The notes under the pieces are model-generated. The model was given only the letters and a program-made list of their open reading frames with translations. It searched no databases and was not told where the DNA came from. A program made the translations under genes and the position numbers. DNA of 64,000 nucleotides from Candidatus Marithrix sp. Canyon 246 (GTDB taxonomy: Bacteria; Pseudomonadota; Gammaproteobacteria; Beggiatoales; Beggiatoaceae). The DNA lies in the NCBI RefSeq assembly GCF_001723685.1, contig NZ_MCBX01000038.1, positions 1 to 64,000 on the forward strand. The letters run 5' to 3'. This document shows positions 54,379-64,000 of the stretch, piece after piece. The stretch's first letter is position 1; every line of letters begins with the position of its first letter.

Positions 54379-55098
54379 ATGTCAGAAACATTCTTTATTT
54401 CAGATTTACATCTGAATCCAAAACATCCAATTCCATTTAATCAATTATTAAAATTTTTACAAACTCGTGCCTTACAAGCTGATGCTTTATATATATTAGG
54501 TGATTTATTTGAAGTTTGCTTAGGTGATGATGAAGATCAAGAAACCCTAAAAGCTTTAAATGACTTAACTGATAATGGTGTTCCAGTTTTTATAATGCAC
54601 GGCAATAGAGATTTTTTACTAAGCCAAGCCGCTATTAAAAATTGTAAATTACTAGATGATGATGCTTGTGTAATTGACTTATATGGCGTTCCAACTTTGA
54701 TTATGCACGGTGATACTTTATGTACATTAGATGTAAAATATCAAGCATTTCGTAAACAAGTGCGCAATCCTCAATGGCAAGCACAATTTTTAGCACAACC
54801 ATTAGCTCAACGACGACTAATAGCTCAACAAGCGCGTAGTGAAAGTCAAGCGACAACCAAAACCACGGCTGAAGTTATAATGGATGTGACTCCAGAAGCA
54901 GTAATATCAACCCTAGAAAAATACAATGTTTATCAACTAATTCATGGACATACCCATCGCCCAGCAATACATAATATTACTGTAAATGGGCATGATGCGA
55001 CTCGTTATGTGCTAGGGGATTGGCGTGATGATAGTGCAATGATTCTTCATTGTACAGCTAAAACTAATAATTTAATTAATTTATATATTCATCAATAA
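54379..55098 (+). CDS. lpxH: UDP-2,3-diacylglucosamine diphosphatase
   Basis: A 239-residue calcineurin-like phosphoesterase (E. coli LpxH 240). FFISDLHLNPKHP, YILGDLFEVCLGDDED, FIMHGNRDFLLS, TLIMHGDTLCT and YQLIHGHTHRPAIH supply metal ligands, with QARSESQATTKTTAEVIMDV typical of LpxH. It forms lipid X in lipid A synthesis at the inner membrane. The last base of its stop is the first base of the recC start codon, and the ppiB-lpxH order is the common gammaproteobacterial one. Confidence 0.95.
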   Translation: MSETFFISDLHLNPKHPIPFNQLLKFLQTRALQADALYILGDLFEVCLGDDEDQETLKALNDLTDNGVPVFIMHGNRDFLLSQAAIKNCKLLDDDACVIDLYGVPTLIMHGDTLCTLDVKYQAFRKQVRNPQWQAQFLAQPLAQRRLIAQQARSESQATTKTTAEVIMDVTPEAVISTLEKYNVYQLIHGHTHRPAIHNITVNGHDATRYVLGDWRDDSAMILHCTAKTNNLINLYIHQ

Positions 55099-58000
55099 TG
55101 CTACACATTCACACCAGTAATCGCTTAGAACACTTATCTTTAGCACTGGCTGAAGTTATTAAGGATCCTCTCTCAAACCCCTTTGCGCAAGAAACCGTGG
55201 TTGTGCAAAGTCAAGGCATGGAAAGATGGATTTCTATGGAGTTAGCTAGACATTTAGGTGTTTGGGCTAATGGTTCATTTCCTTTCCCTAATCTGATGTT
55301 GTGGCGTTTGTTTACGCGCTTTTCTGAAACTTCTAAATTTGAACCAGAGGTTATGTTGTGGAGTTTAATGGAAATTTTACCTAAATATTTGTCTCAGCCT
55401 GAATTTGCTGAAGTCAAATCTTATTTAGATGCTGATACACATAATATTAAACAATTTCAATTAGCTTGGCGTATTGCTGATATTTTTGATCAATATTTAA
55501 TTTATCGCCCACGATGGATTGCCGATTGGGAAGATTGTGCTCAGCCTGTAAAGTTACGAAAAAATCCGCAGGCTGTTTGGCAAGCTATTTTATGGCGCGA
55601 ATTAGTGGCGCGTCATGGTAATAAGCATCGCGCTAATTTAAAGGGGCATTTTTTTGAGAGTTTAAAGCATTCTGAGAATGTTTATAGATTACCACAAAGG
55701 TTCTCAGTTTTCGGCATTCCTGCATTACCGCCTTTTCACTTAGAAGTTTTTGAAAAAGTTGCACACCTTATTGATGTCCATATATTTTTACTAAATCCTT
55801 GTCAAGAATATTGGGGCGATATTGTCTCTGATAGAGATATTGCTCATAAATCAATAGAAGAACAAGAACATTTGCAAAAAGGGCAAACTTTATTAGCTTC
55901 TATGGGTAAAATGGGGCGTGATTTTATTGAGATGTTAATTGATTATCCGCACGAATTACATGAAAATTTTGAGGAGCCTAGTAACAAGACTTTATTACGT
56001 TGTATTCAATCTGATATTTTACATTTGCGTGAAAATACAAAATATCCTATTGATAATTCAATTCAAATTCATGTTTGTCATAGCCCAATGCGGCAAGTGG
56101 AAGTTTTGCATGATCAATTACTTGCGCTATTTGAAGAAGATAGATCTTTATTGCCTAAAGATGTTGTGGTAATGATGCCTGATATTGAAACTTATGCTCC
56201 TTTTATTGAAGCAGTATTCAATACAATTCCAGATCAAGCTCAAAAAATCCCTTTTAGTATTGCAGATCGTAGTTTACGCGCTGAATCTAGCTTAGTTGAT
56301 GCCTTTTTTGCGATTTTAGAATTAGGGCAAAGTCGTTTTTCAGTAACTCAAGTTTTAACCGTGTTGGAAACTGAGACGGTACAACAAAGATTTGATTTTG
56401 TAGCTTTAGATTTAGAACTGATTAGGCATTGGATTAAGCAAACAGAAATACGTTGGGGCATAGATAAACAGCATAAAACTAATATGCAGTTACCAGCTTT
56501 TGATGAAAATACATGGCGAGCTGGTTTAAAAAGATTGTTGTTAGGTTATGCTTTACCAAGTGATTCGATGTTTGAAGGTATTTTACCATTTAATGATATT
56601 GAAGGCGATGATGCCCTTATTTTAGGTAAACTAGTTGCAGTAATTGATCAATTATTTGAATTAGTGCAAACTTTAAAGCAAGAGCGTAGCATTGATGAAT
56701 GGGTAAAATTTCTAATGCAAATGTTAGAACAATTTCTTCATATTACAGGGGATAATGAGGATCAAGCACAATATATACGCAATATATTCAGTAAATTACT
56801 GGCAAATTCCAAGCTGGCACAATTTGAACAAGCAATCAATTTTGATGTAATACAATCTTATTTACAATACTATTTAACCAATGAAGCTCAACCAATATAT
56901 TTTATGACGGGAGGGGTGTCGTTTTGTACTTTATCACATAATCAACGCATACCATTTAAAGTTGTTTGTTTATTAGGAATGGATGATCAAGCTTATCCAC
57001 GCCCGAATTCGCGTTTAGGTTTTGATTTAATAGCAAAATATCCGAGTAAAGGAGATCGTTCACGCCGTCAAAATGATCGTTATTTATTTTTAGAAGCATT
57101 ATTATCAGCCCGTGATTATTTTTATATTAGCTATATTGGTAAAAGCATTCATGATGATGCGATGATGCCGCCATCAGTATTAGTAAGTGAATTATTAGAA
57201 AGTATCGAAAATGGGGAAAAATTAGTAACAGAACATCCATTACAAGCTTTTAGCCCGCGTTATTTCAATAAAAGCGACAGCAAATTATTTAGTTTTTCCA
57301 CATCATATTGCGACGCTAGTAAAGCATTAATGCAACAAGCTCAAAGCTATGAAAAATTCATAACCCACGATTTACCAGAACCTGAAACAGCGGCATGTAA
57401 AAGCATTACTTTAGAACGCTTTACCCGTTTCTTCAGACATCCAACTGAATTTTTATTAAAACAACGCTTAGGAATTAGCTTAAAAAACCACAAAAATATC
57501 CTAAACGAAACTGAACCATTTGAAATGCAAGGTTTAGATCATTACCAGCTCAGTAATATATTGGTAGAAAAAAGTTTAGCGGGAATAGATTTAGAAGAAT
57601 ATAAAATAATAGCCAAAGCTAGTGGGCAATTACCACATGGAAAAATTGGAGAACATGTTTATAATCAAGTAACAGAACAAATAAAACCCTTTGTGAAATC
57701 TGTACAAGATGCATTAAATCAAGACAAAATAGAGGCTGTAAAACTAAATTTAAAACTAAGCCATTTAGAATTGACAGGATATTTAGGCAAACTTTGGCGT
57801 TATAATTTAATACATTATCGTTATGGAGAACTAAAAGCAAAAGACCATATTCAAATATGGATACATCATTTAATATTAAACGCGATCAACCATAAGAATT
57901 TACCGCGTAATAGTATATTAATAGGCAAAAATGGAAGATGGGATTATGAAAAAATACATACAAAAACCGCTCTAAAAATTTTAAATGAATTAAGTCAAAG

Positions 58001-58280
58001 CTATTGGCAAGGTTTAAGCGAAGTTTTACATTTTTTCCCAGAAAGCTCCTTTAAATATGCTTATTATATAAAGAAAGAAGAAAAAAATGCAGAAAAAGCC
58101 CTTGAAGAAGCCAAAAAGCAATGGTTAGGCAGCGACTTCAAACGAGGCGAAGCCAAAGATGAATACCATAATCTATGCTTTGGCAAAGGCGAGATGCCAC
58201 TAGATAACAAGGAATTTGAAAACTTTGCTATGCAATTTTTTCAACCTTTGTTGGAACATGCTACTTTTCAACAGAATTAA
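55098..58280 (+). CDS. recC: Exodeoxyribonuclease V subunit gamma
   Basis: A 1060-residue RecC (E. coli 1122). VVVQSQGMERWISMELARHL, ANGSFPFPNLMLWRLF, FRVFGIP-like RFSVFGIPALPPFHLEVFEK, VHVCHSPMRQVEVLHDQLLA and FCTLSHNQRIPFKVVCLLGM are RecC signatures; RFFRHPTEFLLKQRLGI opens the inactive nuclease-like C-terminus. RecC recognises Chi and splits the duplex for RecB and RecD. Translationally coupled to lpxH. A recD gene would normally follow the recBC set but is not here. Confidence 0.95.
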   Translation: MLHIHTSNRLEHLSLALAEVIKDPLSNPFAQETVVVQSQGMERWISMELARHLGVWANGSFPFPNLMLWRLFTRFSETSKFEPEVMLWSLMEILPKYLSQPEFAEVKSYLDADTHNIKQFQLAWRIADIFDQYLIYRPRWIADWEDCAQPVKLRKNPQAVWQAILWRELVARHGNKHRANLKGHFFESLKHSENVYRLPQRFSVFGIPALPPFHLEVFEKVAHLIDVHIFLLNPCQEYWGDIVSDRDIAHKSIEEQEHLQKGQTLLASMGKMGRDFIEMLIDYPHELHENFEEPSNKTLLRCIQSDILHLRENTKYPIDNSIQIHVCHSPMRQVEVLHDQLLALFEEDRSLLPKDVVVMMPDIETYAPFIEAVFNTIPDQAQKIPFSIADRSLRAESSLVDAFFAILELGQSRFSVTQVLTVLETETVQQRFDFVALDLELIRHWIKQTEIRWGIDKQHKTNMQLPAFDENTWRAGLKRLLLGYALPSDSMFEGILPFNDIEGDDALILGKLVAVIDQLFELVQTLKQERSIDEWVKFLMQMLEQFLHITGDNEDQAQYIRNIFSKLLANSKLAQFEQAINFDVIQSYLQYYLTNEAQPIYFMTGGVSFCTLSHNQRIPFKVVCLLGMDDQAYPRPNSRLGFDLIAKYPSKGDRSRRQNDRYLFLEALLSARDYFYISYIGKSIHDDAMMPPSVLVSELLESIENGEKLVTEHPLQAFSPRYFNKSDSKLFSFSTSYCDASKALMQQAQSYEKFITHDLPEPETAACKSITLERFTRFFRHPTEFLLKQRLGISLKNHKNILNETEPFEMQGLDHYQLSNILVEKSLAGIDLEEYKIIAKASGQLPHGKIGEHVYNQVTEQIKPFVKSVQDALNQDKIEAVKLNLKLSHLELTGYLGKLWRYNLIHYRYGELKAKDHIQIWIHHLILNAINHKNLPRNSILIGKNGRWDYEKIHTKTALKILNELSQSYWQGLSEVLHFFPESSFKYAYYIKKEEKNAEKALEEAKKQWLGSDFKRGEAKDEYHNLCFGKGEMPLDNKEFENFAMQFFQPLLEHATFQQN

Positions 58281-58325
58281 TGTATAATAGAGTTTTAATT
58301 TTATCAATTATGGAAAAACAGTATA

Positions 58326-60197
58326 ATGAGTAAAATATTAATATTACTTTTACTAGTATTTAACCCACTAGTTCTACAAGCTAATTGGCAACTGGATATT
58401 GGCATTTCGGGAGATTCCCCAAAAAAGCTCAATGAAGATTTAAATTTGCAATTAAACATTCAGGTAACAAATAGCCAAAATGCAGATATTTATTTAGCAT
58501 TACAGTTACCTGATACAAAATTATTGTTTTTACAAACACAGAATAATTTAACCACCAAAGTTGCCGCTTATGCTAGCAAGCAAGCACCAAACAACACTGC
58601 TTTTAATATCACTACGCAATTGCCGCAAGATTCACAAGCGGGTAAATATAATATCTATGCTGTGGCAACTAAAATTGGGGTAGATGTATTTGATCAAAGC
58701 CAATGGCTTAGCCCCTTAGCACACAAGGGTTTCTTTTTCATCAATAATAGTTTCCCTATTCCACCACTGTTGACAGGCAGCCTTAATGATAAAGGACAAA
58801 AAGTTTTTAATTTAAACTTACAACAAGCTGAGAAAAGCTTTTTACCGGGTACTAAGACTGCTACTTTAGGTATTAACGGCGATTATTTAGGACCTACTAT
58901 TCGAGTTTCCAATGGAGATAATGTATTATTTAACATACATAATACGATAGGCGAAACAACCACAATTCACTGGCATGGCGCACATGTTCCCCCCAAGATG
59001 GATGGTGGTCCCCATCAGAAGATCAAAAATAATGCGACTTGGCGGCCTTTTTTTGAAATAAAACAATTGGCTGCAACAATATGGTATCACTCGCATTTAA
59101 AAGGCAAGACGGCAGAACATGTTTATAAAGGATTGGCTGGAATGTTCATTATAGATGATGCTGTTAGCGATAAACTAGCTTTGCCTCGCAACTATGGTGT
59201 GGATGATATTCCTGTGGTGGTGCAGGATCGTCGTATTGCTGCAAACGGTGAGATGACTAGCCAAATCAGAAATGAGATTGATATGATGGGTTTGCGTGGA
59301 GAATACATTTTGGTCAATGGTGCCATTACTCCCACGCTGAATACTCGCGCTCAGGTGATCCGTCTGCGCTTGCTTAACGGTTCTAATGCGCGGATTTATA
59401 ACTTTGGCTTTGCAGATAATCGTGAATTTTATCAAATTGCCAGCGGTGGTGGTCTATTGGAAGCCCCTGTGACTATGCAACGCTTACGTCTTTCATCGGG
59501 TGAACGTGCTGAAATTTTATTGGATTTACGTGCTGATAGCGGTAAATCTCTGTTATTAAAAAGTTATTCAGCAGAAATTACTCCCATGACGATCACAAAC
59601 AGTATGATGCGTGATACATTGGATATGCAAACTTTTGATGTAATGAGTATTCGTGTAGGTGAAACAGGTGATAATGGCTTATCTATTCCGACCAAATTGA
59701 CCACAATTGAACGTTTGCGTCCAGAAGATGCTGTAGTCACCCGCTCCTTCATGCTCAAAGTAAGAGGCATGATGGGTGGAGGCGGAGGAGGTATGGGCAT
59801 GAACGGTTTAATAGCTGCTAATAATGCGGAAACCTTTGAGAACTTAAGCAATCGCAAAATGTTTACCATTAATGACAAAGTGATGGACATGAATAGGATT
59901 GATGAAACTGTGCGTTTAGGCGATACTGAAATTTGGACGATCAGGAATAATAATGTGATGGCGCATCCTTTCCATATTCATGACATTCAATTCCAGATTC
60001 TGGATCGAGATGGGCAAGCACCTAGTGCCGGAGAAGCAGGCTGGAAAGATACGGTGTTAGTATTACCCCATGAGACAGTGCGGGTTATAAGCCGCTTTGA
60101 GGATTTCGCAGATCCAGATATACCTTATATGTACCATTGTCATATTTTAGAGCATGAAGATGCGGGTATGATGGGACAGTTTCTGGTTATTAAATGA
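58326..60197 (+). CDS. Exported multicopper oxidase
   Basis: A 623-residue protein with signal peptide MSKILILLLLVFNPLVLQA. An extra N-terminal beta domain (residues 20-140) precedes three cupredoxin domains. Copper motifs are THWHGAHVPPKMDGG-like HWHGAHVPPKM, WYHSHLKGKTAEHVYKGLAG, HPFHIHDIQFQIL and YHCHILEHEDAGMMGQF, with the type-1 Cys in HCHILEHE and axial Met. A Met/Gly-rich loop (RGMMGGGGGGMGMNGL) resembles CueO's copper-binding insert. It may oxidise Cu(I) or metals in the periplasm. From about 58970 the base composition is less AT-rich than the 5' part. Confidence 0.93.
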   Translation: MSKILILLLLVFNPLVLQANWQLDIGISGDSPKKLNEDLNLQLNIQVTNSQNADIYLALQLPDTKLLFLQTQNNLTTKVAAYASKQAPNNTAFNITTQLPQDSQAGKYNIYAVATKIGVDVFDQSQWLSPLAHKGFFFINNSFPIPPLLTGSLNDKGQKVFNLNLQQAEKSFLPGTKTATLGINGDYLGPTIRVSNGDNVLFNIHNTIGETTTIHWHGAHVPPKMDGGPHQKIKNNATWRPFFEIKQLAATIWYHSHLKGKTAEHVYKGLAGMFIIDDAVSDKLALPRNYGVDDIPVVVQDRRIAANGEMTSQIRNEIDMMGLRGEYILVNGAITPTLNTRAQVIRLRLLNGSNARIYNFGFADNREFYQIASGGGLLEAPVTMQRLRLSSGERAEILLDLRADSGKSLLLKSYSAEITPMTITNSMMRDTLDMQTFDVMSIRVGETGDNGLSIPTKLTTIERLRPEDAVVTRSFMLKVRGMMGGGGGGMGMNGLIAANNAETFENLSNRKMFTINDKVMDMNRIDETVRLGDTEIWTIRNNNVMAHPFHIHDIQFQILDRDGQAPSAGEAGWKDTVLVLPHETVRVISRFEDFADPDIPYMYHCHILEHEDAGMMGQFLVIK

Positions 60198-60207
60198 TTA
60201 ATTAAGC

Positions 60208-60244
60208 CTTGTAAGGTCGGTTATCACCGACCCTACAGATACTG
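60208..60244. repeat. GTCGGT...ACCGACCCTACAG palindrome, copy 2
   Basis: CTTGTAAGGTCGGTTATCAC then CGACCCTACAGATACTG, matching the unit at 5829-5865. It lies between the converging ends of the multicopper oxidase gene and the following decayed gene. Confidence 0.78.
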
Positions 60245-60246
60245 GA

Positions 60247-60676
60247 TTAGTATGTTTGTATTCCATATTTTAGTAATAACCTTGGTAGAATATCGTCAAG
60301 GTTTTGTACATCTTTATCTTCTAATTCTATGAGCTTAAGATTGTATTTTTTATAAATATTTTGCTTTATTTGCTTTCTTTCTAGGTACTTTGAATCATTT
60401 TCATATCCCCAATACTCAATATAGACTTTACCTGTTGGAAGATAGAAATCAGAATAAACATCTTCTTCAATAGGGAGTTTTCTTTCATAAGCGTGAACCA
60501 CTTCAAACATATATAGCCAGTTATCAATAAGCATTTCTGCCTTAGATCGTGTGAAGTGTCCATGTATCATCCTTTCTTTCTACCCAACCAAGATTTAGAA
60601 ATTTTGCAAATAGTTCTTTAGGTGTTATTCCTAGCTTTTTTGATAAGGCAGTTGTTGATATATGTTTTATCTTCAT
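60247..60676 (-). pseudogene. Broken PD-(D/E)XK-like nuclease gene
   Basis: The frame from the ATG at 60676 reads [20 protein letters not shown] then LFAKFLNLGWVERKDDTW, a helix-turn-helix head, and stops just after entering the downstream reading frame. The 107-residue frame 60247-60570 carries RSKAEMLIDNWLYMFEVVHA and DFYLPTGKVYIEYWGYEN followed by KYLERKQIKQNIYKKYNLKL, which has the D...E-x-W and K pattern of a PD-(D/E)XK nuclease-like fold. In intact relatives a linker lies between the two parts; here it is deleted with a frame change. ATG overlaps the ubiB stop (ATGA). Confidence 0.65.
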
Positions 60677-62235
60677 AAAAATACAATCCCAAAACCCGCA
60701 GCAATAACACTAGTAACCAATATCAATATTAAACGTTGATGAAATTGTTGCATGTCCTTACGCATTTGAATTAATTCATTATTTAGGTGTTTTAGTTGCT
60801 GTGATTTAATTTGATCTTGGCTTAGGGATTCGTGAATTAGTAGTGGCATTTCTGGCATTTTTTCTATCCATAGGGGTAGGTTGTTACGTATGCCTTTTAT
60901 AAATGCTCGCATTCCTACTCGTTCATCCATCCAACGTTCTAAAAAGGGTTTGGCTGTTTGCCATAAGTCTAAATCTGGATAGAGTTGTCTGCCTAATCCT
61001 TCTATGTTTAGTAGGGTTTTTTGTAGCAGTACTAGTTGTGGTTGTACTTCCATGTTGAAGCGTCGCGCTGTTTGAAATAGTCTTAACAGTACTAGTCCAA
61101 AGGATATATCTTTTAATGGTTTGTCAAATATCGGTTCGCAGACGCTGCGAATTGCTCCTTCAAATTCTTCGATTTTGGTTCCTTCCGGTACCCATTCTGA
61201 ATGTACATGTAATTCGGCAACGCGGTGGTAGTCACGGCGGAAAAATGCTAGAAAGTTGGCGGCTAAGTAGTGTTGATCTTCTGTACTTAGGGTGCCCATG
61301 ATACCAAAGTCAACTGCAATGTAGGAGGGGCTATTAGGTTTGCTTGGATCAACAAAAATGTTACCGGGGTGCATGTCGGCATGAAAGAAGTTATCTCTGA
61401 ATACTTGGGTGAAAAATATTTCTACTCCTGCTTCTGCTAGATGCTTTAAGTTCATGCCTTGCTGTTTTAAGGTTTCAATGTTGCTAACTGGAATACCTTT
61501 TATGCGTTCTATTACCATTACATTTTGCAATGTGTAATCCCATTCTACTTCTGGTATATATATTAAGTCTGAGTCTTTAAAGTTACGTCTTAGTAAGGTT
61601 GCATTAGCGGCTTCTTTGACTAAGTCTAGTTCGTCTTGCAGGTTTTTTTCAAATTCAGCTACTACTTCCATGGGGCGTAATCTGCGCCCATCAGCCCAAT
61701 AGCGATTGGCTATATTGGCTAAAAAGTAAAGTAGTTCTATATCTTTATGAATATTTGCTTCAATTCCGGGGCGTAATATTTTAACTACTACTTCACGCCC
61801 ATTGTGAAGACGCGCTACATGTACTTGTGCAATCGAAGCTGCTGCTAGTGGTGTGCTATCAAAGTGAGCAAATACTTCTTCTACAGGGCGTTCATAAGCT
61901 TGTTCAATTATTTTACGTGCTTGTTCGCCATGAAAGGGCGGTACATTATCTTGTAATTTAGCTAATTCCAGAGCAATATCATCAGGTAATAAGTCACGCC
62001 GTGTGGATAGAATTTGACCAAATTTAATAAAAATTGGTCCCAATTCTTCTAGGGCTAGACGTATTCGCATTGCCCGTGTAAGTTTTTTTGGACGTAACCA
62101 GTAATCCAGAGTCAAGTAGGATAAAAGGCGTAATGGGCGAAATATTTTAGTTGATAGTAATAATTCATCTAAGCCATAACGCACAATTATGCGATAAATA
62201 CTCACTAAACGTATAAGCTGACGAATAAGTCTCAT
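60673..62235 (-). CDS. ubiB: Ubiquinone biosynthesis kinase-like protein UbiB
   Basis: A 520-residue ABC1/ADCK atypical kinase-like protein. The KxGQ motif is in [18 protein letters not shown], the Ala-rich loop in [15 protein letters not shown], then [11 protein letters not shown], the catalytic-type [18 protein letters not shown] and [11 protein letters not shown]. The C-terminus has a hydrophobic anchor ([20 protein letters not shown]). It supports ubiquinone synthesis at the membrane. Its start overlaps the ubiJ stop by four bases. Confidence 0.96.
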   Translation of the reverse strand: MRLIRQLIRLVSIYRIIVRYGLDELLLSTKIFRPLRLLSYLTLDYWLRPKKLTRAMRIRLALEELGPIFIKFGQILSTRRDLLPDDIALELAKLQDNVPPFHGEQARKIIEQAYERPVEEVFAHFDSTPLAAASIAQVHVARLHNGREVVVKILRPGIEANIHKDIELLYFLANIANRYWADGRRLRPMEVVAEFEKNLQDELDLVKEAANATLLRRNFKDSDLIYIPEVEWDYTLQNVMVIERIKGIPVSNIETLKQQGMNLKHLAEAGVEIFFTQVFRDNFFHADMHPGNIFVDPSKPNSPSYIAVDFGIMGTLSTEDQHYLAANFLAFFRRDYHRVAELHVHSEWVPEGTKIEEFEGAIRSVCEPIFDKPLKDISFGLVLLRLFQTARRFNMEVQPQLVLLQKTLLNIEGLGRQLYPDLDLWQTAKPFLERWMDERVGMRAFIKGIRNNLPLWIEKMPEMPLLIHESLSQDQIKSQQLKHLNNELIQMRKDMQQFHQRLILILVTSVIAAGFGIVFL

Positions 62236-62702
62236 GTTAATTTTTGTACTCGTTGTTCTAAACGTTCAAAATCATCGCGTAGGGTATCTACTTGATTGAG
62301 AAAGTTTTCCATTTCTGCGCGTTTAACAATTGCTGTTGGTAATAATTGCAGTTTGAGCTTTTGTTTCCATTGCCAATCAAGATTTTTTATGATATAAAAC
62401 ATATCTTGAGCAATACTAATATCACCTGTTATTTTCATATCAGGATCATTTGCAGAAGTTTCGGTTTCTAATAATAGACGTAATAAAGTAAATGGAGTTG
62501 TAGAAATGTAAACATCTGCTTCTCCTTCATATTGATTCAATAGCATAACATTTTGATTATCAATAAATATATATTTATTGATATTAATACTATTTAATTC
62601 AAAGCGAATAATTTTACCTGATAATTTTTTGAGGGCTTCTAAACTATCTTTATCTAATAAAGGTATTGCTTGATTTATTAAGGTTTCTATTGCTAAGTTC
62701 AA
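62232..62702 (-). CDS. ubiJ: Ubiquinone biosynthesis accessory factor UbiJ (SCP2 domain)
   Basis: A 156-residue SCP2-type protein: [40 protein letters not shown] and [20 protein letters not shown] follow the UbiJ pattern, with a coiled coil C-terminus ([18 protein letters not shown]). UbiJ binds ubiquinone intermediates and organises the Ubi complex with UbiK. It is shorter than E. coli UbiJ (201). Overlaps both neighbours by four bases. Confidence 0.9.
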   Translation of the reverse strand: MNLAIETLINQAIPLLDKDSLEALKKLSGKIIRFELNSININKYIFIDNQNVMLLNQYEGEADVYISTTPFTLLRLLLETETSANDPDMKITGDISIAQDMFYIIKNLDWQWKQKLKLQLLPTAIVKRAEMENFLNQVDTLRDDFERLEQRVQKLT

Positions 62703-63196
62703 TGGTAATATCTCTTCAATTGTTCTAAAGGAATAGTGGCTTCGTCATGTATAATCACTACGGTGCCTGCAATTTTGTCATGCCAACCTTGTTTGCGTTT
62801 ATCCCATAGAATCCATAAAAATCCTAAGCCTAATGGAATTAGGGAGATGATATAGGCTATAGAACGTAGCATTGCTTGTTGTAAATCTATAGGTTTGCCT
62901 GTATCTGCATCAACTATTTCACTATCAACTATTAATTTTCCCGGTGTGGCGGCGTATTTTACCCATAATCCTAGTATTAAAAATATTGGTAACATACCTT
63001 GAACTAAAAACTTTTGCCATGGAAAGTTTTCTAGCATCGGTAATGTAGCTAACACCTGATCTGGTAATACTAAATAATCAGTATTGTCAACATAAGTTGA
63101 TAGGTATGTTATTAATCCTACTATCCATAAAATATCAATACAAGCGGCAAACAAGCGTCGCCAAAATCCTGCATATTCTGTTAATGAGGTGATCAT
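62699..63196 (-). CDS. RDD-family membrane protein
   Basis: A 165-residue protein with three or four transmembrane helices. [20 protein letters not shown] has the RDD Arg/Asp signature, [20 protein letters not shown] is the conserved GKLI segment, and [18 protein letters not shown] is the typical end. RDD proteins have varied or unknown roles (ion antiport in some). Sandwiched between ubiE and ubiJ with four-base overlaps both sides, where E. coli has ubiJ directly after ubiE. Confidence 0.92.
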   Translation of the reverse strand: MITSLTEYAGFWRRLFAACIDILWIVGLITYLSTYVDNTDYLVLPDQVLATLPMLENFPWQKFLVQGMLPIFLILGLWVKYAATPGKLIVDSEIVDADTGKPIDLQQAMLRSIAYIISLIPLGLGFLWILWDKRKQGWHDKIAGTVVIIHDEATIPLEQLKRYYH

Positions 63197-63936
63197 AATT
63201 TATATCCTCTATGCACAGCGGCAATACCACCGCTTAAATTGTGATAATCACAACGTTCAAAACCAGCGTCTTCCATCATTTCTAATAAATTATCTTGATT
63301 GGGGTGCATACGAATTGATTCGGCAAGATATTTATAACTTTCTGAATCATTAGCAATTATTTTGCCTATAAATGGTAAAATTTTAAAAGAATAGGTATCA
63401 TAAATAGGTTTTAAGGGGCTTATTTTTAGTTCGGAAAATTCTAATATCAATAATTTGCCACCGGGTTTTAATACTCGTAACATGGATTCAAGTGCAGCGT
63501 CTTTATTGGTGACATTACGTAAACCAAAGGCGATAGTTATAAGATCAAAACTATTATCGGCAAACGGTAAAAATTCTGCGTTGACTTGAGCATAGTCAAC
63601 TAATATGCCTTTATTTAATAAACGTTCACGCCCTACTTCTAACATTTTATCATTAATATCAGCTAGTACAACTTGCCCTTGTGAGCCTACAATTGTTGCA
63701 AATTTAGCGGCTAAATCGCCAGTACCCCCAGCTAAATCAAGGATTTTTTGCCCACGTTTTACACCTGCTAATTCTATAGTAAAGCGTTTCCAGATACGAT
63801 GTATGCCACCAGACATTAAGTCATTCATGAGATCATATTTTGATGCAACCGAATCAAAAACATCAGTAACGTGTTGAACTTTTTCTTCAAGCGGCACTTG
63901 GGTAAAGCCAAAATGGGTGAGTTTTTCAGATGTCAT
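63193..63936 (-). CDS. ubiE: Demethylmenaquinone/ubiquinone methyltransferase UbiE
   Basis: A 247-residue class I SAM methyltransferase: [53 protein letters not shown] (SAM site), [37 protein letters not shown] and [15 protein letters not shown]. It methylates the C2 position in ubiquinone (and menaquinone) synthesis. First gene of the ubiE-RDD-ubiJ-ubiB operon, all four-base overlapping. Confidence 0.97.
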   Translation of the reverse strand: MTSEKLTHFGFTQVPLEEKVQHVTDVFDSVASKYDLMNDLMSGGIHRIWKRFTIELAGVKRGQKILDLAGGTGDLAAKFATIVGSQGQVVLADINDKMLEVGRERLLNKGILVDYAQVNAEFLPFADNSFDLITIAFGLRNVTNKDAALESMLRVLKPGGKLLILEFSELKISPLKPIYDTYSFKILPFIGKIIANDSESYKYLAESIRMHPNQDNLLEMMEDAGFERCDYHNLSGGIAAVHRGYKL

Positions 63937-64000
63937 GATATGTTTATATATTTATATTTAAGAATGCAGTTAAGTATAGCGGATTTTTAAAAAAAATACA

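Noticed and set aside
58326-60197. Laccase-like cluster with copper resistance genes
   Set aside because: No copA, copB, cusA or regulator is adjacent; only the oxidase itself is supported.

Overview
The window (64 kb, AT-rich, GC in the mid-30s by eye) looks like the chromosome of a gammaproteobacterium. Supporting genes are ubiE-ubiJ-ubiB, lpxH, recB and recC, glyQ-glyS, rplU-rpmA-obgE and a cytosolic-type malate dehydrogenase. The abundance of caspase-like and CHAT proteins, palindromic repeats and decayed accessory genes recalls large sulfur-oxidising Thiotrichales (Beggiatoa-like lineages); that placement is inference. Bases 1-19 are the Tn5/Nextera mosaic-end adapter, so the window starts at an untrimmed contig edge.

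Layout. 0.1-5.4 kb: a TVP38-flavoprotein disulfide reductase fusion, a Doc-type toxin-antitoxin pair, a 5'-nucleotidase and sdhCD without sdhAB. 5.4-11.3 kb: an island of decayed caspase-fold genes (peptidase C14, TPR-CHAT, caspase-FGE), flanked by a gutted second copy of sdhCD. The caspase-FGE gene ends in a GC-rich block with the codon signature of a diversity-generating retroelement (DGR) variable region. 11.4-24 kb: an OmpA/TPR protein, a BrnA antitoxin with a truncated brnT, glyQS, an xseA-like gene, an AAA ATPase plus DUF4435 pair resembling PARIS defence, a secreted serine protease and an unknown exported protein. 23.4-28.3 kb: a partial Pel exopolysaccharide operon (pelB-like, D, E, F). 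28.4-37.8 kb: a ParM-like actin with a small partner, htpX, gdhA, a probably acquired flavin amine oxidase, mdh, rplU-rpmA-obgE and cytochrome b561.

37.9-44.8 kb: a peroxiredoxin, then a tightly packed minus-strand run. In order of transcription it holds a membrane protein, YefM-YoeB, an asparagine-synthetase-family enzyme, an ADP-ribosyltransferase-like toxin, an antitoxin, a SecB-like chaperone (CmdTAC-like), nadD, rsfS, a pseudopilin and a lipoprotein. 44.9-49.3 kb is a gene graveyard: deletion-riddled copies of recB, a CDP-glucose dehydratase tail, SnoaL-like and EthD genes, hicB with a hicA stub, an HNH nuclease and ATPase/DUF4276 remnants. 49.3-64 kb: recB, an EamA transporter, ppiB, lpxH, recC, a multicopper oxidase, a decayed PD-(D/E)XK-like gene and the ubiquinone operon ubiE-RDD-ubiJ-ubiB.

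Two themes cross the window. Several families of short palindromic or hairpin repeats sit at gene ends, and one family is inserted in frame inside coding sequence and supplies the C-termini of two convergent genes. Many accessory genes have lost internal segments, in several cases at visible short direct repeats, so intact genes lie near progressively deleted relatives.
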